Below are positions 1 to 9,000 of a DNA stretch of 64,000 bases, piece by piece. Origin of the DNA: Thalassospira alkalitolerans (lineage in GTDB: Bacteria > Pseudomonadota > Alphaproteobacteria > Rhodospirillales > Thalassospiraceae); assembly GCF_002115745.1 (NCBI RefSeq), contig NZ_JFKB01000013.1, positions 1 to 64,000 of the forward strand, given 5' to 3'. The stretch's first letter is position 1; every line of letters starts with the position of its first letter. The notes below the pieces were generated by a model. It did no database searches, had not been told where the DNA came from, and worked only from the letters and a program-made list of their open reading frames with translations. A program made the position numbers and the translations under genes.

Positions 1-75
1 ATGAAAGAGAACAGGCAAATGCCGTTTCTGGAACCGGAGCAACCATCCTTCCTGCCGTCGATGATCAATGTTTGA
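1..75 (+). CDS. 3' end of an unidentified gene (partial)
   Basis: The first reading frame is open from the window edge to a TGA at 73-75 and encodes 24 residues ending PSFLPSMINV. The ATG at base 1 may be an internal Met, because the window cuts the upstream sequence. The stop codon overlaps the TTG that opens the next reading frame (TTGA at 72-75), which suggests translational coupling. No function can be assigned from so little sequence. Confidence 0.35.
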   Translation: MKENRQMPFLEPEQPSFLPSMINV

Positions 76-551
76 TTTTAGCCAGGGAGTGGCAGCGGAT
101 GTGTTCCGAGCCTTGGACGTTGGCAAACGCCTGTTTGCGGGTGAATGAGGCGATTGAGCGTGTTGGTTTTGATGTCGTTAGGTCGGAGCTTGATGGTTTA
201 CGACAGAAGAAAAAAAGACCTTCGCGTCTGGCGATACTGGATGTTCTTGACGATCTGCAACCGCTTGTCCCGTTGGGCGATGATAGTTCTCAATGGCCTC
301 AAGCATGTGATGAAGACGCACCAGAAGCATGGCGTGAGATCTGCCGGGTAATTTCTAAAAGGGAGGTTTCTGGATGTCGAAATCCGGGCGCTTGGTTATC
401 CAAGATCAACGTCTCATTGCAGGGAGATACGTTGTTTCTGTCAGCCAACAGTCGTTGTGCGCGTGATACTGCCCGTAATCATTTGTTCGCCGAAATTCTG
501 CACCAAGCCGGACGACGTGGCCTTATCGTGCAGGGGCTATCAGGTGGCTAA
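72..551 (+). CDS. hypothetical protein, C-terminal half resembling a DnaA N-terminal-like domain
   Basis: A 159-residue soluble protein read from a TTG that overlaps the preceding stop codon by four bases. The last 75 residues (from about AWREICRVIS to the end) have the pattern of the DnaA domain I / replication-protein fold: a Trp-led helix, then NPGAWLSKINVSLQ, a strand LFLSANS, and a helix with RDTARNHLFAEIL. In DnaA this fold binds helicase or DnaA partners rather than DNA. No AAA+ ATPase or helix-turn-helix part follows, so it is not an initiator by itself. The assignment is by eye and weak; it could be a replication or regulatory protein of a mobile element, or an unrelated family. No ribosome-binding site is evident, consistent with coupling to the upstream gene. 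Confidence 0.45.
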   Translation: MILAREWQRMCSEPWTLANACLRVNEAIERVGFDVVRSELDGLRQKKKRPSRLAILDVLDDLQPLVPLGDDSSQWPQACDEDAPEAWREICRVISKREVSGCRNPGAWLSKINVSLQGDTLFLSANSRCARDTARNHLFAEILHQAGRRGLIVQGLSGG

Positions 552-698
552 GGGGCCTCATGGATAAGTGACTAGGTTAATTGGAATATCCTTTCCCAGA
601 ACAGCGTTTATCAGTGTTCGAGATGTCAAGCACCTAAATTACACAATCTTTAATTGCAGTTTGCGGTTGATTGTTTATTAATTTCATCTTGCGCGCAG

Positions 699-2912
699 AT
701 GCAGGGGGCTTCTGCGCCAAGGTGGGGAAGTCTTTTGCGGGACGCAAATGGGGACAACCGGCCAGAGACGGACAAACCGACGGATAGTGGTTTGGCGGCT
801 TTGGTGACGGTTTTACGATTTTTCAATCTGCCTGCGGATGCGGAGCAGATACGTCATCAGTTTGGTAAGCCCGGTGCCGTGTTTGCCACTGATGACCTGC
901 AACTAGCAGCCAAGCGCCTTAGCCTGAAATCCAAGATTGTACAATCTGACTGGGATCGGCTTGCGAAGACAAACCTGCCAGCCATTGCCGAACTTGAAAA
1001 TGGCAGCTTTGTCGTTTTGGCAAAGATTGATGCAGAGCAGGGTAAAGTCTTGCTGCAGGACCCGGTGGCCGGGCGTGCTGTTGCGGTCGAAAAAGCCGCA
1101 TTTGAGGAAAAATGGACAGGACGTTTGTTGCTGGCCACCCGTCGCGCCGCCATTTTGGGACAGGGTGGCAAGTTTGATATTTCCTGGTTTGTTGCAGCCC
1201 TGTCCAAATATCGTCGCATCTTTATCGAAGTCCTGATTGCTTCGTTTTTCTTGCAGCTTTTCGCGCTGATTTCCCCGTTGTTTTTCCAAGTCGTGATTGA
1301 CAAGGTTCTGGTGCATCGCGGGCTGACGACACTTGATGTGCTTGTGTTCGGTTTGCTTGTGGTGTCGGTGTTTGAAGTCCTGTTGGGAACCCTTCGTACC
1401 TATATCTTCTCGCATACGACCAACCGGGTTGATGTAGAACTTGGCGCACGCCTGTTCCGCCATCTGATGTCGCTTCCTATGGGGTATTTTCAAGCACGTC
1501 AGGTCGGGCAAAGTGTTGCGCGCGTGCGCGAACTTGAAAGTATCCGCAATTTCATTACCGGGTCGGCACTAACCCTTGTGATTGATCTGTTTTTTACGGT
1601 CGTTTTCTTTGCGGTGATGTGGCATTTCAGCCCGCTTTTGACCATGATCGTTCTGGGCTCCATCCCGTTTTTCGTCATTCTCGCCTTTGTGGTAACTCCG
1701 GTATTGCGGAAACGCCTTGATGACAAGTTCCAGCGCGGGGCAGAAAATCAGGCGTTTCTGGTCGAAAGTGTTACCGGTGTTGAAACACTGAAAGCCCTAG
1801 CGGTCGAGCCGCAAATGCAGCGTCGCTGGGAAGAACAGCTTGCCGGTTATGTGCATTCAAGCTTTAAGACCGCTAATCTTGGCAATGTCGCTGGACAGCT
1901 CACACAGCTTATTTCAAAAATCACCACCGTACTGACATTGTATTTTGGTGCCACGGCGGTCGTTGGCGGCGATATGACGGTGGGGCAGCTTGTCGCATTC
2001 AATATGCTGGCGGGCCGCGTAACCGGCCCGATCCTGCGTCTGGCGCAATTGTGGAATGATTTCCAGCAAGCGCGAATTTCGATTGATCGTCTGGGTGATA
2101 TTCTTAATTCCCCGACCGAACCGACCTATAACCCAAACCGATCTACGCTCAATAACATCAAGGGTGACATTAAGTTTGATCTTGTGACCTTCCGGTACCG
2201 TCCCGATGGGCCGGAAATTCTGCGTCGGGTGGATCTATCCATTAAGGCAGGCGAAGTGGTTGGCATCGTCGGGTCAAGTGGATCGGGCAAAAGTACCCTG
2301 ACCAAGCTTGTTCAGCGCATGTATGTGCCTGAAAGCGGACGCGTCCTAATCGATGGGATTGATCTTTCGATGGTTGATACCGCGTGGCTCAGACGTCAAG
2401 TTGGTGTGGTTCTGCAGGAAAACATCCTGTTTAACCGATCCCTTCGTGAAAACATTGCGCTGTCGGACCCCGGCATGCCGATGGAGCGCGTGATAGAGGC
2501 CGCCAAACTTGCAGGTGCCCATGAATTCATCCTGTCCTTATCCGATGGTTATGACACCAAAATTGGTGAACGTGGGTCCAACCTTTCGGGTGGGCAACGT
2601 CAACGCATAGCGATTGCCCGGGCACTGGTTAATAATCCGCGCATTCTGATCTTTGACGAAGCCACCAGCGCCTTGGATTATGAATCTGAAAAGATCATTC
2701 AAGAAAACATGCGCCGAATTTGCAAGGGCAGAACGGTTCTGATCATCGCCCACCGGCTGGCAGCAGTGCGTGATGCGCACCGGATCATCACGGTTGAAGA
2801 CGGGCAGGTCATCGAAGATGGCACGCATGATGACCTGGTCCGCAAGGGCGGGCGATATGCCAAACTTTATCAATTGCAAGCAGGGACGGTAAGTGATGTC
2901 GCTGCGCAATAG
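699..2912 (+). CDS. type I secretion ABC transporter, HlyB type
   Basis: Inner-membrane exporter ATPase of a type I secretion system, expected to move an unfolded RTX-type protein from cytoplasm to exterior together with the HlyD adaptor and a TolC channel. Order: C39-peptidase-like domain (about 25-150), ABC transmembrane domain with six helices (about 165-460), nucleotide-binding domain (about 490-735) with Walker A GSSGSGKST, signature LSGGQRQR and Walker B ILIFDEATSALD. In the N-terminal domain the catalytic Cys position reads DSGLAAL, so it is the inactive C39-like domain typical of RTX exporters, which binds the substrate instead of cutting a leader. The frame is open from a TTG at 654, but the ATG at 699 fits the family length better. 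It overlaps the hlyD start, so the two are one operon. No TolC gene is in the window. Confidence 0.9.
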   Translation: MQGASAPRWGSLLRDANGDNRPETDKPTDSGLAALVTVLRFFNLPADAEQIRHQFGKPGAVFATDDLQLAAKRLSLKSKIVQSDWDRLAKTNLPAIAELENGSFVVLAKIDAEQGKVLLQDPVAGRAVAVEKAAFEEKWTGRLLLATRRAAILGQGGKFDISWFVAALSKYRRIFIEVLIASFFLQLFALISPLFFQVVIDKVLVHRGLTTLDVLVFGLLVVSVFEVLLGTLRTYIFSHTTNRVDVELGARLFRHLMSLPMGYFQARQVGQSVARVRELESIRNFITGSALTLVIDLFFTVVFFAVMWHFSPLLTMIVLGSIPFFVILAFVVTPVLRKRLDDKFQRGAENQAFLVESVTGVETLKALAVEPQMQRRWEEQLAGYVHSSFKTANLGNVAGQLTQLISKITTVLTLYFGATAVVGGDMTVGQLVAFNMLAGRVTGPILRLAQLWNDFQQARISIDRLGDILNSPTEPTYNPNRSTLNNIKGDIKFDLVTFRYRPDGPEILRRVDLSIKAGEVVGIVGSSGSGKSTLTKLVQRMYVPESGRVLIDGIDLSMVDTAWLRRQVGVVLQENILFNRSLRENIALSDPGMPMERVIEAAKLAGAHEFILSLSDGYDTKIGERGSNLSGGQRQRIAIARALVNNPRILIFDEATSALDYESEKIIQENMRRICKGRTVLIIAHRLAAVRDAHRIITVEDGQVIEDGTHDDLVRKGGRYAKLYQLQAGTVSDVAAQ

Positions 2913-4344
2913 GTTTGGCAATATGTTAGAGCGCATGCGCGCCATCCTGTCGGCGGTCGTGACCGCGATCCGGGAACGCTTTGCGCGCCTAACGGCAAGC
3001 TCGGACAAGGCAAAGTCAAAGCGATCAGCGCAAGAACGCGCATTCCTGCCCGCAGCAATTGAAATCATGGAAACACCTGCCAACCCGATTGGTCGGACGG
3101 TGGCGCTGTCCCTTGCCGGGTTCTTTACCATCGCCCTTGGCTGGGCGGTGATTGGCGAGGTTGATGTTGTTGCCGTCGCACAGGGGCGTTTGGTGCCAAA
3201 TGGCGGTGTGAAGCAAATACAGCCGCTTGAGATCGGAACGGTACGGGCCATTCATGTCCGTGATGGCCAACATGTCAAAGCAGGCGACCTTCTGATCGAA
3301 CTCGACCCGACCGAAAGCGAGGCCGACAAGGGGCAGCTTTTGCATGAACGCGATGCATCCGCCCTTGATATCGCCCGACTTCGGGCCTTCCTTGACGGCA
3401 TGGATAAAAGCGACGTTCCTGCCCTTGCCCGGCACGCAGCACTTAATGACGAAATTCTTGAGACCGCAGAACAAAAGCTGCGCAGTGATCTAACAGCCTT
3501 CTTTGCCAAATTGGCGACCAAGGATGCGGAGGCGGCAAAACTTCGGGCAGAGCGTGCTTCGATCAATGCCGAAATCGCCAAAAGCCGGGAGCTTCTTCCG
3601 CTTCTGGTGGAGCGCGAAGGATCGCTTTCGGGGCTGGTTACGGATGGGATCAGCACCAAGCCGGTTTGGCTAGAAGTCAAACAACAGCTGATCGAAACCA
3701 CCAGCAATCTTGAGATTTACCGCAACCGCATTGAAGAAGCTGATGCGTCGATCACGGCGGCAGAAAAGGACCGCGAAAACCTGATCGCGCAAACCAAACA
3801 ACAAACCCTCGAAGAACTGCTTGATGCGCGCAACAAGTTTGAAACGGCGGTGATTACACTCCGCAAAGCCGAAAGCCGCGAAGACCGCCATCAATTGCGC
3901 GCCCCCGTCAGCGGCACGATCCAGCAGCTTACCGTCCATACCGTACGGGGTGTTGTTTCGCCTGCCGAAAGCTTGATGGTGGTTGTGCCCGATGATGTGG
4001 AGCTTGAAGTCGTTGCCAAGGTGCAAAACAAGGATGCCGGGTTTGTCCGTACCCACCAGGATGCGGTGATCAAGATCGACAGCTTTCCCTTCACCCGCTA
4101 TGGCAAGATTGATGGGAAGATCAAAAGCATCTCGCGCGATGCCATTCAGGATGAAGATCTTGGTTTGGTTTATGAGGTTAGGGCGAGCCTGAATACGTCA
4201 GAAATATTTGCAGATGGTCGGATGGTCAAACTCACACCGGGGATGACGGCATCTGTCGAAGTCAAAACCGGGAAACGACGTATTATCGAATTTCTGCTGT
4301 CGCCTGTGATGAAGTATGGGGATGAGGCGCTGAGAGAAAGATGA
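2896..4344 (+). CDS. HlyD-family type I secretion periplasmic adaptor
   Basis: Membrane fusion protein that bridges the inner-membrane ABC exporter and the outer-membrane channel. About 482 residues: basic cytoplasmic N-terminus (1-65), one transmembrane segment (about 67-90, ALSLAGFFTIALGWAVIG), lipoyl-like half-motif (about 105-135), a long charged alpha-helical hairpin (about 135-330, heptad-rich, many Glu/Lys/Ala), the second lipoyl half (RAPVSGTIQQL) and a beta-barrel domain to the end. It overlaps the ABC transporter gene by 17 bases; a GTG at 2893 is directly before the ATG at 2896 and either could be used. The operon ends at the terminator at 4393. The pair is the dedicated exporter for the product of the truncated gene at 4678 (inference from position). 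Confidence 0.9.
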   Translation: MSLRNRFGNMLERMRAILSAVVTAIRERFARLTASSDKAKSKRSAQERAFLPAAIEIMETPANPIGRTVALSLAGFFTIALGWAVIGEVDVVAVAQGRLVPNGGVKQIQPLEIGTVRAIHVRDGQHVKAGDLLIELDPTESEADKGQLLHERDASALDIARLRAFLDGMDKSDVPALARHAALNDEILETAEQKLRSDLTAFFAKLATKDAEAAKLRAERASINAEIAKSRELLPLLVEREGSLSGLVTDGISTKPVWLEVKQQLIETTSNLEIYRNRIEEADASITAAEKDRENLIAQTKQQTLEELLDARNKFETAVITLRKAESREDRHQLRAPVSGTIQQLTVHTVRGVVSPAESLMVVVPDDVELEVVAKVQNKDAGFVRTHQDAVIKIDSFPFTRYGKIDGKIKSISRDAIQDEDLGLVYEVRASLNTSEIFADGRMVKLTPGMTASVEVKTGKRRIIEFLLSPVMKYGDEALRER

Positions 4345-4392
4345 GTTTCTGTGGTTGTTATTAACGCTATAAGACCCGAGGCCTAAATGATC

Positions 4393-4423
4393 AGCCCCGC
4401 AGCAGTTGTTGTGGGGCTTTTTT
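4393..4423 (+). terminator. intrinsic terminator after the type I secretion operon
   Basis: A nine-base-pair stem (AGCCCCGCA with TGTGGGGCT, one G-T pair) is followed by six T. It lies 49 bases after the hlyD stop codon and separates the exporter genes from the truncated gene at 4678. Confidence 0.8.
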
Positions 4424-4677
4424 GCGATGTAAGCGCACTTGATTTTCAAGGCGTCTGTAATTGCGCACATAAAGGTTGAAATAATCAGATTATATATTCC
4501 TTTTGTCGTGCCTTATAATTTTTCACTAAACTTTTACGTGTTTATAAAATTTTAAAACGTGACATGCTTCGCAATCTTCGTCTTAATATTCATTATTAAA
4601 TTCAGGTAGGTAGCGGTTCCCATCTAGGGACATCCTCATTCATTAGACAATTCACAGGGCACCAAGGGGGAACAGTT
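4424..4677. other. AT-rich leader/promoter region of the truncated gene
   Basis: About 250 bases with no coding frame. The sequence is clearly more AT-rich than its surroundings (for instance around 4500-4600) and ends with the ribosome-binding site AAGGGGGAAC before the ATG at 4678. It probably holds the promoter and a long 5' leader of the gene that follows; no individual promoter boxes are assigned. Confidence 0.4.
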
Positions 4678-4809
4678 ATGGCTGATCAGCAGAATGAAAG
4701 TGTTACTGCAACGGCGGTTTGGGGGGCTGGTGCAGACGCAGGTACGATTAACGAATTGGCTGATGGTGCTCCAGGGTGCTCTGCGCCCTTTAAACTGGAT
4801 CGTTTTTGA
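4678..4809 (+). pseudogene. 5' remnant of a probable type I secreted (RTX/adhesin-like) protein gene, interrupted by an IS3 element
   Basis: A strong Shine-Dalgarno (AAGGGGGAA) precedes an ATG at 4678. The frame encodes MADQQNESVTATAVWGAGAD and continues for 13 more native codons to the likely insertion junction at 4776/4777, then runs ten codons into the insertion sequence and stops at 4807-4809. Such a small polar start right after an HlyB/HlyD pair is typical for large secreted repeat adhesins, but that identity is inferred from context only. No continuation of this gene is found on the other side of the element, so the remainder has been deleted or moved. The remaining peptide of 43 residues has no recognisable domain. 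Confidence 0.6.
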
Positions 4810-4822
4810 TTGGAGTTTTCCG
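4796..4822 (+). repeat. left inner inverted repeat of the IS3 element
   Basis: Begins TGGATCG and ends GATTGGAGTTTTCCG. It matches the complement of 5968-5994 in TGGA-CG and in GATT-GAGTTTTCCG, differing in a five-base block and two single bases. Confidence 0.75.
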
Positions 4823-4857
4823 CGCTAAATTTCTGGTTGGAAAAAGGAGCGGAAGAT

Positions 4858-5124
4858 ATGAAAGCATCGAATTTTTCGGACGCACAGAAGGCGTTCATTT
4901 TGAAGCAGGGCGAGAGTGGAATGCCGGTTGCAGAGATATGTCGCAAGGCCGGTATCAGTCAGGCGACGTATTTCAACTGGAAAAAGAAATATGCGGGTTT
5001 GTTACCTGACGAGATGCGTCGGCTGAAGGCTCTTGAAGATGAAAATAACCGGCTGAAAAAGATTGTTGCCGGCCTGACACTCGATCGTGAAATGCTGCAG
5101 GATGTTATTAGCCGAAAGCTTTAA
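4858..5124 (+). CDS. IS3-family transposase OrfA
   Basis: An 88-residue helix-turn-helix protein that recognises the element ends. The HTH region (about 5-50: FSDAQKAFILKQGESGMPVA, then RKAGISQATYFNWKKKYAGL) is followed by a leucine-zipper-like stretch (MRRLKALEDENNRLKKIVAG). The ATG at 4858 has AGGAG eight bases upstream and is preferred over the frame opening at 4810. The tetramer A-AAG at 5115-5118, just before the stop, allows the Lys tRNA to slip back one base into the orfB frame, which is open from 5112. The fusion OrfAB would be the active transposase. Confidence 0.88.
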   Translation: MKASNFSDAQKAFILKQGESGMPVAEICRKAGISQATYFNWKKKYAGLLPDEMRRLKALEDENNRLKKIVAGLTLDREMLQDVISRKL

Positions 5125-5156
5125 GGCCTGTCTGGAAGCGCAAGCTGGTCGACGGG

Positions 5157-5960
5157 ATGTTGGCGGAATGTGGAATATCCATCAGGCGGGCCTGCAAGAT
5201 TTTACCGTTTGACACATCGACCTATCATTACAAATCCCGTCGGACGGATCAGGCCGCTGTCGAAAGACGAATCAAGGAGATTTGCGAAGCGCGTGTTCGT
5301 TATGGCTATCGGCGTGTTCACGTCCTGTTGCGCCGGGAAGGCTGGATGATCAACATGAAAAAAACGCGTCGGATTTACAAAGAGTTGGGTTTGCAACTCA
5401 GAAACAAGCATCCCAAGCGGCGGGTCAAGGCCAAGCGGCGCGAGGACCGGCAGATTGCAGTTGGACCAAACGACATCTGGGCGATGGATTTTGTGCATGA
5501 TCAGCTTGCTACCGGAATGAAGTTACGCATTCTGACCGTTGTCGATACCCATTCACGCTATTGTCCTGCTACCGACCCTCGGTTTACCTATCGCGGCGAG
5601 GATGTGGTTCAAACGCTCGAAAGAGTATGCAAGCAAGCTGGCTATCCAAAGACGATCAGGGTGGATAGTGGCAGCGAATTTATCTCTCGTGATCTCGATC
5701 TCTGGGCCTATGCAAATAGCGTTACACTGGACTTTTCACGTCCTGGAAAACCGACGGATAACGGCTTCTTCGAGGCTTTTAACAGTAAACTACGGATGGA
5801 ATGTCTGAACACCCATTGGTTCATGAGCCTTGCAGATTCCCGTGAAAAGTTAGAGAATTGGCGTAGACACTACAACGAGGATCGTCCTCATTCGGCAATC
5901 GGGTACAAGGTCCCGATTTTGCTGCATTATCCCGGCGATGTTACCAACCCGTCACCGTGA
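5157..5960 (+). CDS. IS3-family transposase OrfB (integrase catalytic domain)
   Basis: 267 residues from the first Met; in vivo most product is expected as the OrfAB frameshift fusion. It holds the HTH_21-like region (RRIKEICEARVRYGYRRVHV) and the rve integrase core with the DDE triad: Asp in WAMDFVHD, Asp in IRVDSGSEF and Glu in NGFFEAFNSKLR. The C-terminus has the conserved HYNEDRPHSAIGY. All catalytic residues are present and there is no internal stop, so the element may still be mobile. Confidence 0.92.
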   Translation: MLAECGISIRRACKILPFDTSTYHYKSRRTDQAAVERRIKEICEARVRYGYRRVHVLLRREGWMINMKKTRRIYKELGLQLRNKHPKRRVKAKRREDRQIAVGPNDIWAMDFVHDQLATGMKLRILTVVDTHSRYCPATDPRFTYRGEDVVQTLERVCKQAGYPKTIRVDSGSEFISRDLDLWAYANSVTLDFSRPGKPTDNGFFEAFNSKLRMECLNTHWFMSLADSREKLENWRRHYNEDRPHSAIGYKVPILLHYPGDVTNPSP

Positions 5961-5967
5961 TAAAAGC

Positions 5968-5994
5968 CGGAAAACTCTAATCTCCGGCGGTCCA
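5968..5994 (-). repeat. right inner inverted repeat of the IS3 element
   Basis: Read on the minus strand it begins TGGACCGCCGGAGATTAGAG and ends TTTTCCG, the partner of 4796-4822. It lies just after the orfB stop codon and 26 bases from the ndvB stop codon. Confidence 0.75.
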
Positions 5995-6019
5995 GCATTG
6001 GGTCTCAGAGCAGGTCTTA

Positions 6020-9000
6020 TCATTTGGCAGGCGTTTTTGCTTGGTCACGGTTGAGAGCAAGAAACAGATCGTGCGGGACGCCGTCAAGCGGCAGATAGAC
6101 CCGTGGCGCGGCGGCGATGACTTCTCCGTCAAGCCGAGTTATAGCTATGTCTGTTTGCTCTACGTGAATGTTGCATACAGTATCGGCCACCTTCAGTCGG
6201 GCGGAAAAGCCCGGCCAGTCTTTTGGGATGTTAGGGGCGATACGCAGGCGGTTGCCCTCACGAGTTATGCCAAGGATACCCTCAATCGCGGCGCGGTGCA
6301 TCCAGGCGGCAGATCCGGTGTACCAGCTCCAGCCGCCGCGTCCAACATGAGGGGCGACGGAATAGACATCGGCAGCCACAACATAGGGTTCGGTCTTGTA
6401 ACGCTGAGTTGTCTTCGGTGTGCGTGCATGGTTGATCGGGTTGAGCAGTGCAAACAACTCGGCGGCGTGGTCACCATCGCCCAGTCGGGCCCAGGCGAGA
6501 ATTGCCCACATGGCAGCATGGCTGTATTGCCCGCCGTTCTCGCGCAAGCCTGGCGGATATCCAGCAATATAACCTGGGTCATGCGCCTCGGGTACCGGAC
6601 CTGTTCCGAAAGCCGGGTCGAAAAGCAGCGACAGACCGTCGTTATGGCGGACAAGATGTTGGTCGAACGCTTCCATCGCTTGTTTGGCACGCGCGGGATC
6701 GGCCTGCCCCGATAGCACCGACCAGCTTTGCACGATAGAGTCTATGGCGCAGGCAGGGGACGCAACTGTGCCCAGCCATGTGCCATCGTCAAAGGTTGCG
6801 CGTTTGTACCATGCACCATCCCAGGCATTGGCTTCGATGGACTGGCGCAGTTTCTCGGCCTGTTCGCGCCAACGATGTGCAATGGCGCCATTGCGTGGTT
6901 CGGCCAGCGATGCAAAAGCCAGCAGCGTTTGCAACAGCAACCAGCCGAGCCACACGCTTTCGCCTTGTCCTTCGGCACCCACGCGGTTCATGCCGTCATT
7001 CCAGTCGCCAGTGCCAATTAGCGGCAGGCCATGTTGACCGGTTAGCCTCAAGGCACGATCCAGCCCCAGCGCGCAGTGATCAAACAACGAGGCACCATGG
7101 CCCGCATCATCGGGCAGGAAGAAAGCATCATGTTCGTCCTCGTGAAGGTTATGCCCGTCGAGGAAACTGATTTTTTCGTCCAGTACTGCCGTGTCACCTG
7201 TGGCAGTGACATAGGTGGCAACTGCGTGCCCGAGCCAGACACAGTCATCCGAAATACGGGTGCGCACTCCTTGGCCGGAATGGGGGAGCCACCAATGTTG
7301 AACGTCTCCTTCGGGGAATTGACGCGCGGCGGCGCGTAGCAAATGTGCACGGGTGCGCGCAGGTTGGGTCAGGGTTAAGGCCATATTGTCTTGTAATTGG
7401 TCGCGGAAACCATATGCACCGCTTGCCTGATAGAAGGCAGCGCGGGCCTCGATCCGGCAGGAAAGTGTTTGATACGGCAGCCAGCCGTTGACCATGATGT
7501 CCATGGCGCGGTCTGGCGTCTCGATTTGAAGATCCCCCAGGGTTTCTTGCCAATACCCCTGAACCTTTGCCAACGCTGCGTGCGGATCGGTAGAGCGCAT
7601 CTCTTTCACGAGCGCAACAGCTGCTGTCGCGTCGGAGCATTGTCCAAGCAGATGTATAAACTCCACGCTTTCGCCGGGGGCCAATGTCACAGTTTTCATC
7701 AGAGCCAGACAGGGATCAAGCCCGGCACCAAGCCTGCCCGACAGTGTCACGTGATGGCGCAGGCCTGCGGGCGCGGCCGGGCTGCCGCCTGATCCGAGAA
7801 ACTCTGTGCGGTCGCCTGTCCAGCTTTCGGCGTTGCTGTCAGGGGAGAAGAGGTCGGCAAACATGACACGGCCTGGAAAGGCGGTGTTCCAAGGGTTGCG
7901 CACCAGAAGTGCACCCGTCTCATTATCGCGAGACGTTATAAGGAAGGGGGCCGAGGCTGCGCGCGAGACACCCATGACTGGTTCGCTATAGGCCGCAACG
8001 CTAAGCTGACGTGGTTTTGTTCCGGTATTGCTCAGGCGCAATATAGATATTCGGACCGGTGCATCACGCGGAACAAATTGCACCATGTCACAGGCGATGT
8101 TGTCGGCCTGATGGGTGAACCGGCTATAGCCAAAACCGTGGCGCACGACATGCAGCCCGCCCTCATGATCCTGCCTGTTCCCGGTTGCAGAAAGCGGGCG
8201 TGCTGTCGGCGAGATCAATACGCCGCTCGTGTCGTCGCGGATGTAAAAAGCCTCGCCGGACGGGTCGACTACGGCATCGTTGGACCATGGTGTTAATTGG
8301 TTGTCTCTGCTGTTTTCGGCCCAGGTGAAGCCACTGCCGCTTGCCGAAACCTGAAAGCCAAAGCCGGGATTTGCGATGACATTGATCCAGGGCGCGGGGG
8401 TTGTGTCGTTCGGACCAAGCTGGATTACATATTCCCGTCCGTTCAGGTCAAAACCGCCTGTGCCGTTAAAGAACTCGAGCCCCTCTCCACTGGCTTGGGG
8501 GATTGTTGCATTGAGACGGATTGTGCGTGTATTCGGAGCTGTGACCGCTGTAAAGACGAGTTCAGGATCATGGAGTAATGTACCAAGTTGGCCACTGATG
8601 TCACCACGCCGTGCCAGCAAAACTACCCTTGCGGCGGACAGAAGCTGCGCACGTGCCTCGGGCGAAATCAGATCAGCGCGTAGCGCGAACGCCGATCCGT
8701 GTGCCATGTGTTCGCCACTGCCTGGCCGTGATTGGCTACGGCGAAGGGCGGTATCAATCGCTATCTGCAGGTCTTGGACATAGGACGCCGGGTGTTCATT
8801 CAGGATGACCAGATCGATGGTGAGCTGTTTGTTGCGCCAATATTCATGTGCCTGAAGCAAGCTACGAACTTGTCCGATATCAACTGGGTCGTCAATACGC
8901 AGTAATACAATCGGCAGATCACCCGATATTGCCAGAGGCCAGAGTCCTGATTGACGTCCCGCGCCTTGTGCAAGCACCTCGGCGGGGGGACGAAAACGGG

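Larger units (their letters stand above)
4777..6012 (+). mobile_element. IS3-family insertion sequence, complete
   Basis: About 1236 bp carrying intact orfA and orfB with a minus-one frameshift arrangement. Inner inverted repeats of 27 bases (4796-4822 and 5968-5994) match at about 20 positions. Further out both sides carry TGCTCTG (4777-4783, and its complement 6006-6012), giving the TG...CA ends usual in IS3 elements. No convincing target duplication is seen: the left flank ends CAGGG and the right flank begins GGTCT. The element separates the remnant of a secreted protein gene from the 3' end of ndvB, so the two sides were probably brought together by a deletion or recombination next to or between element copies. 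The outer boundary is less certain than the inner repeats. Confidence 0.8.

Noticed and set aside
903-1511. Minus-strand frames within the HlyB-type gene
   Set aside because: They are shadows of a well-supported ABC exporter.
4770-6020. Target-site duplication of the IS3 element
   Set aside because: Flanks CAGGG and GGTCT share only two G; this is not enough to call a duplication.
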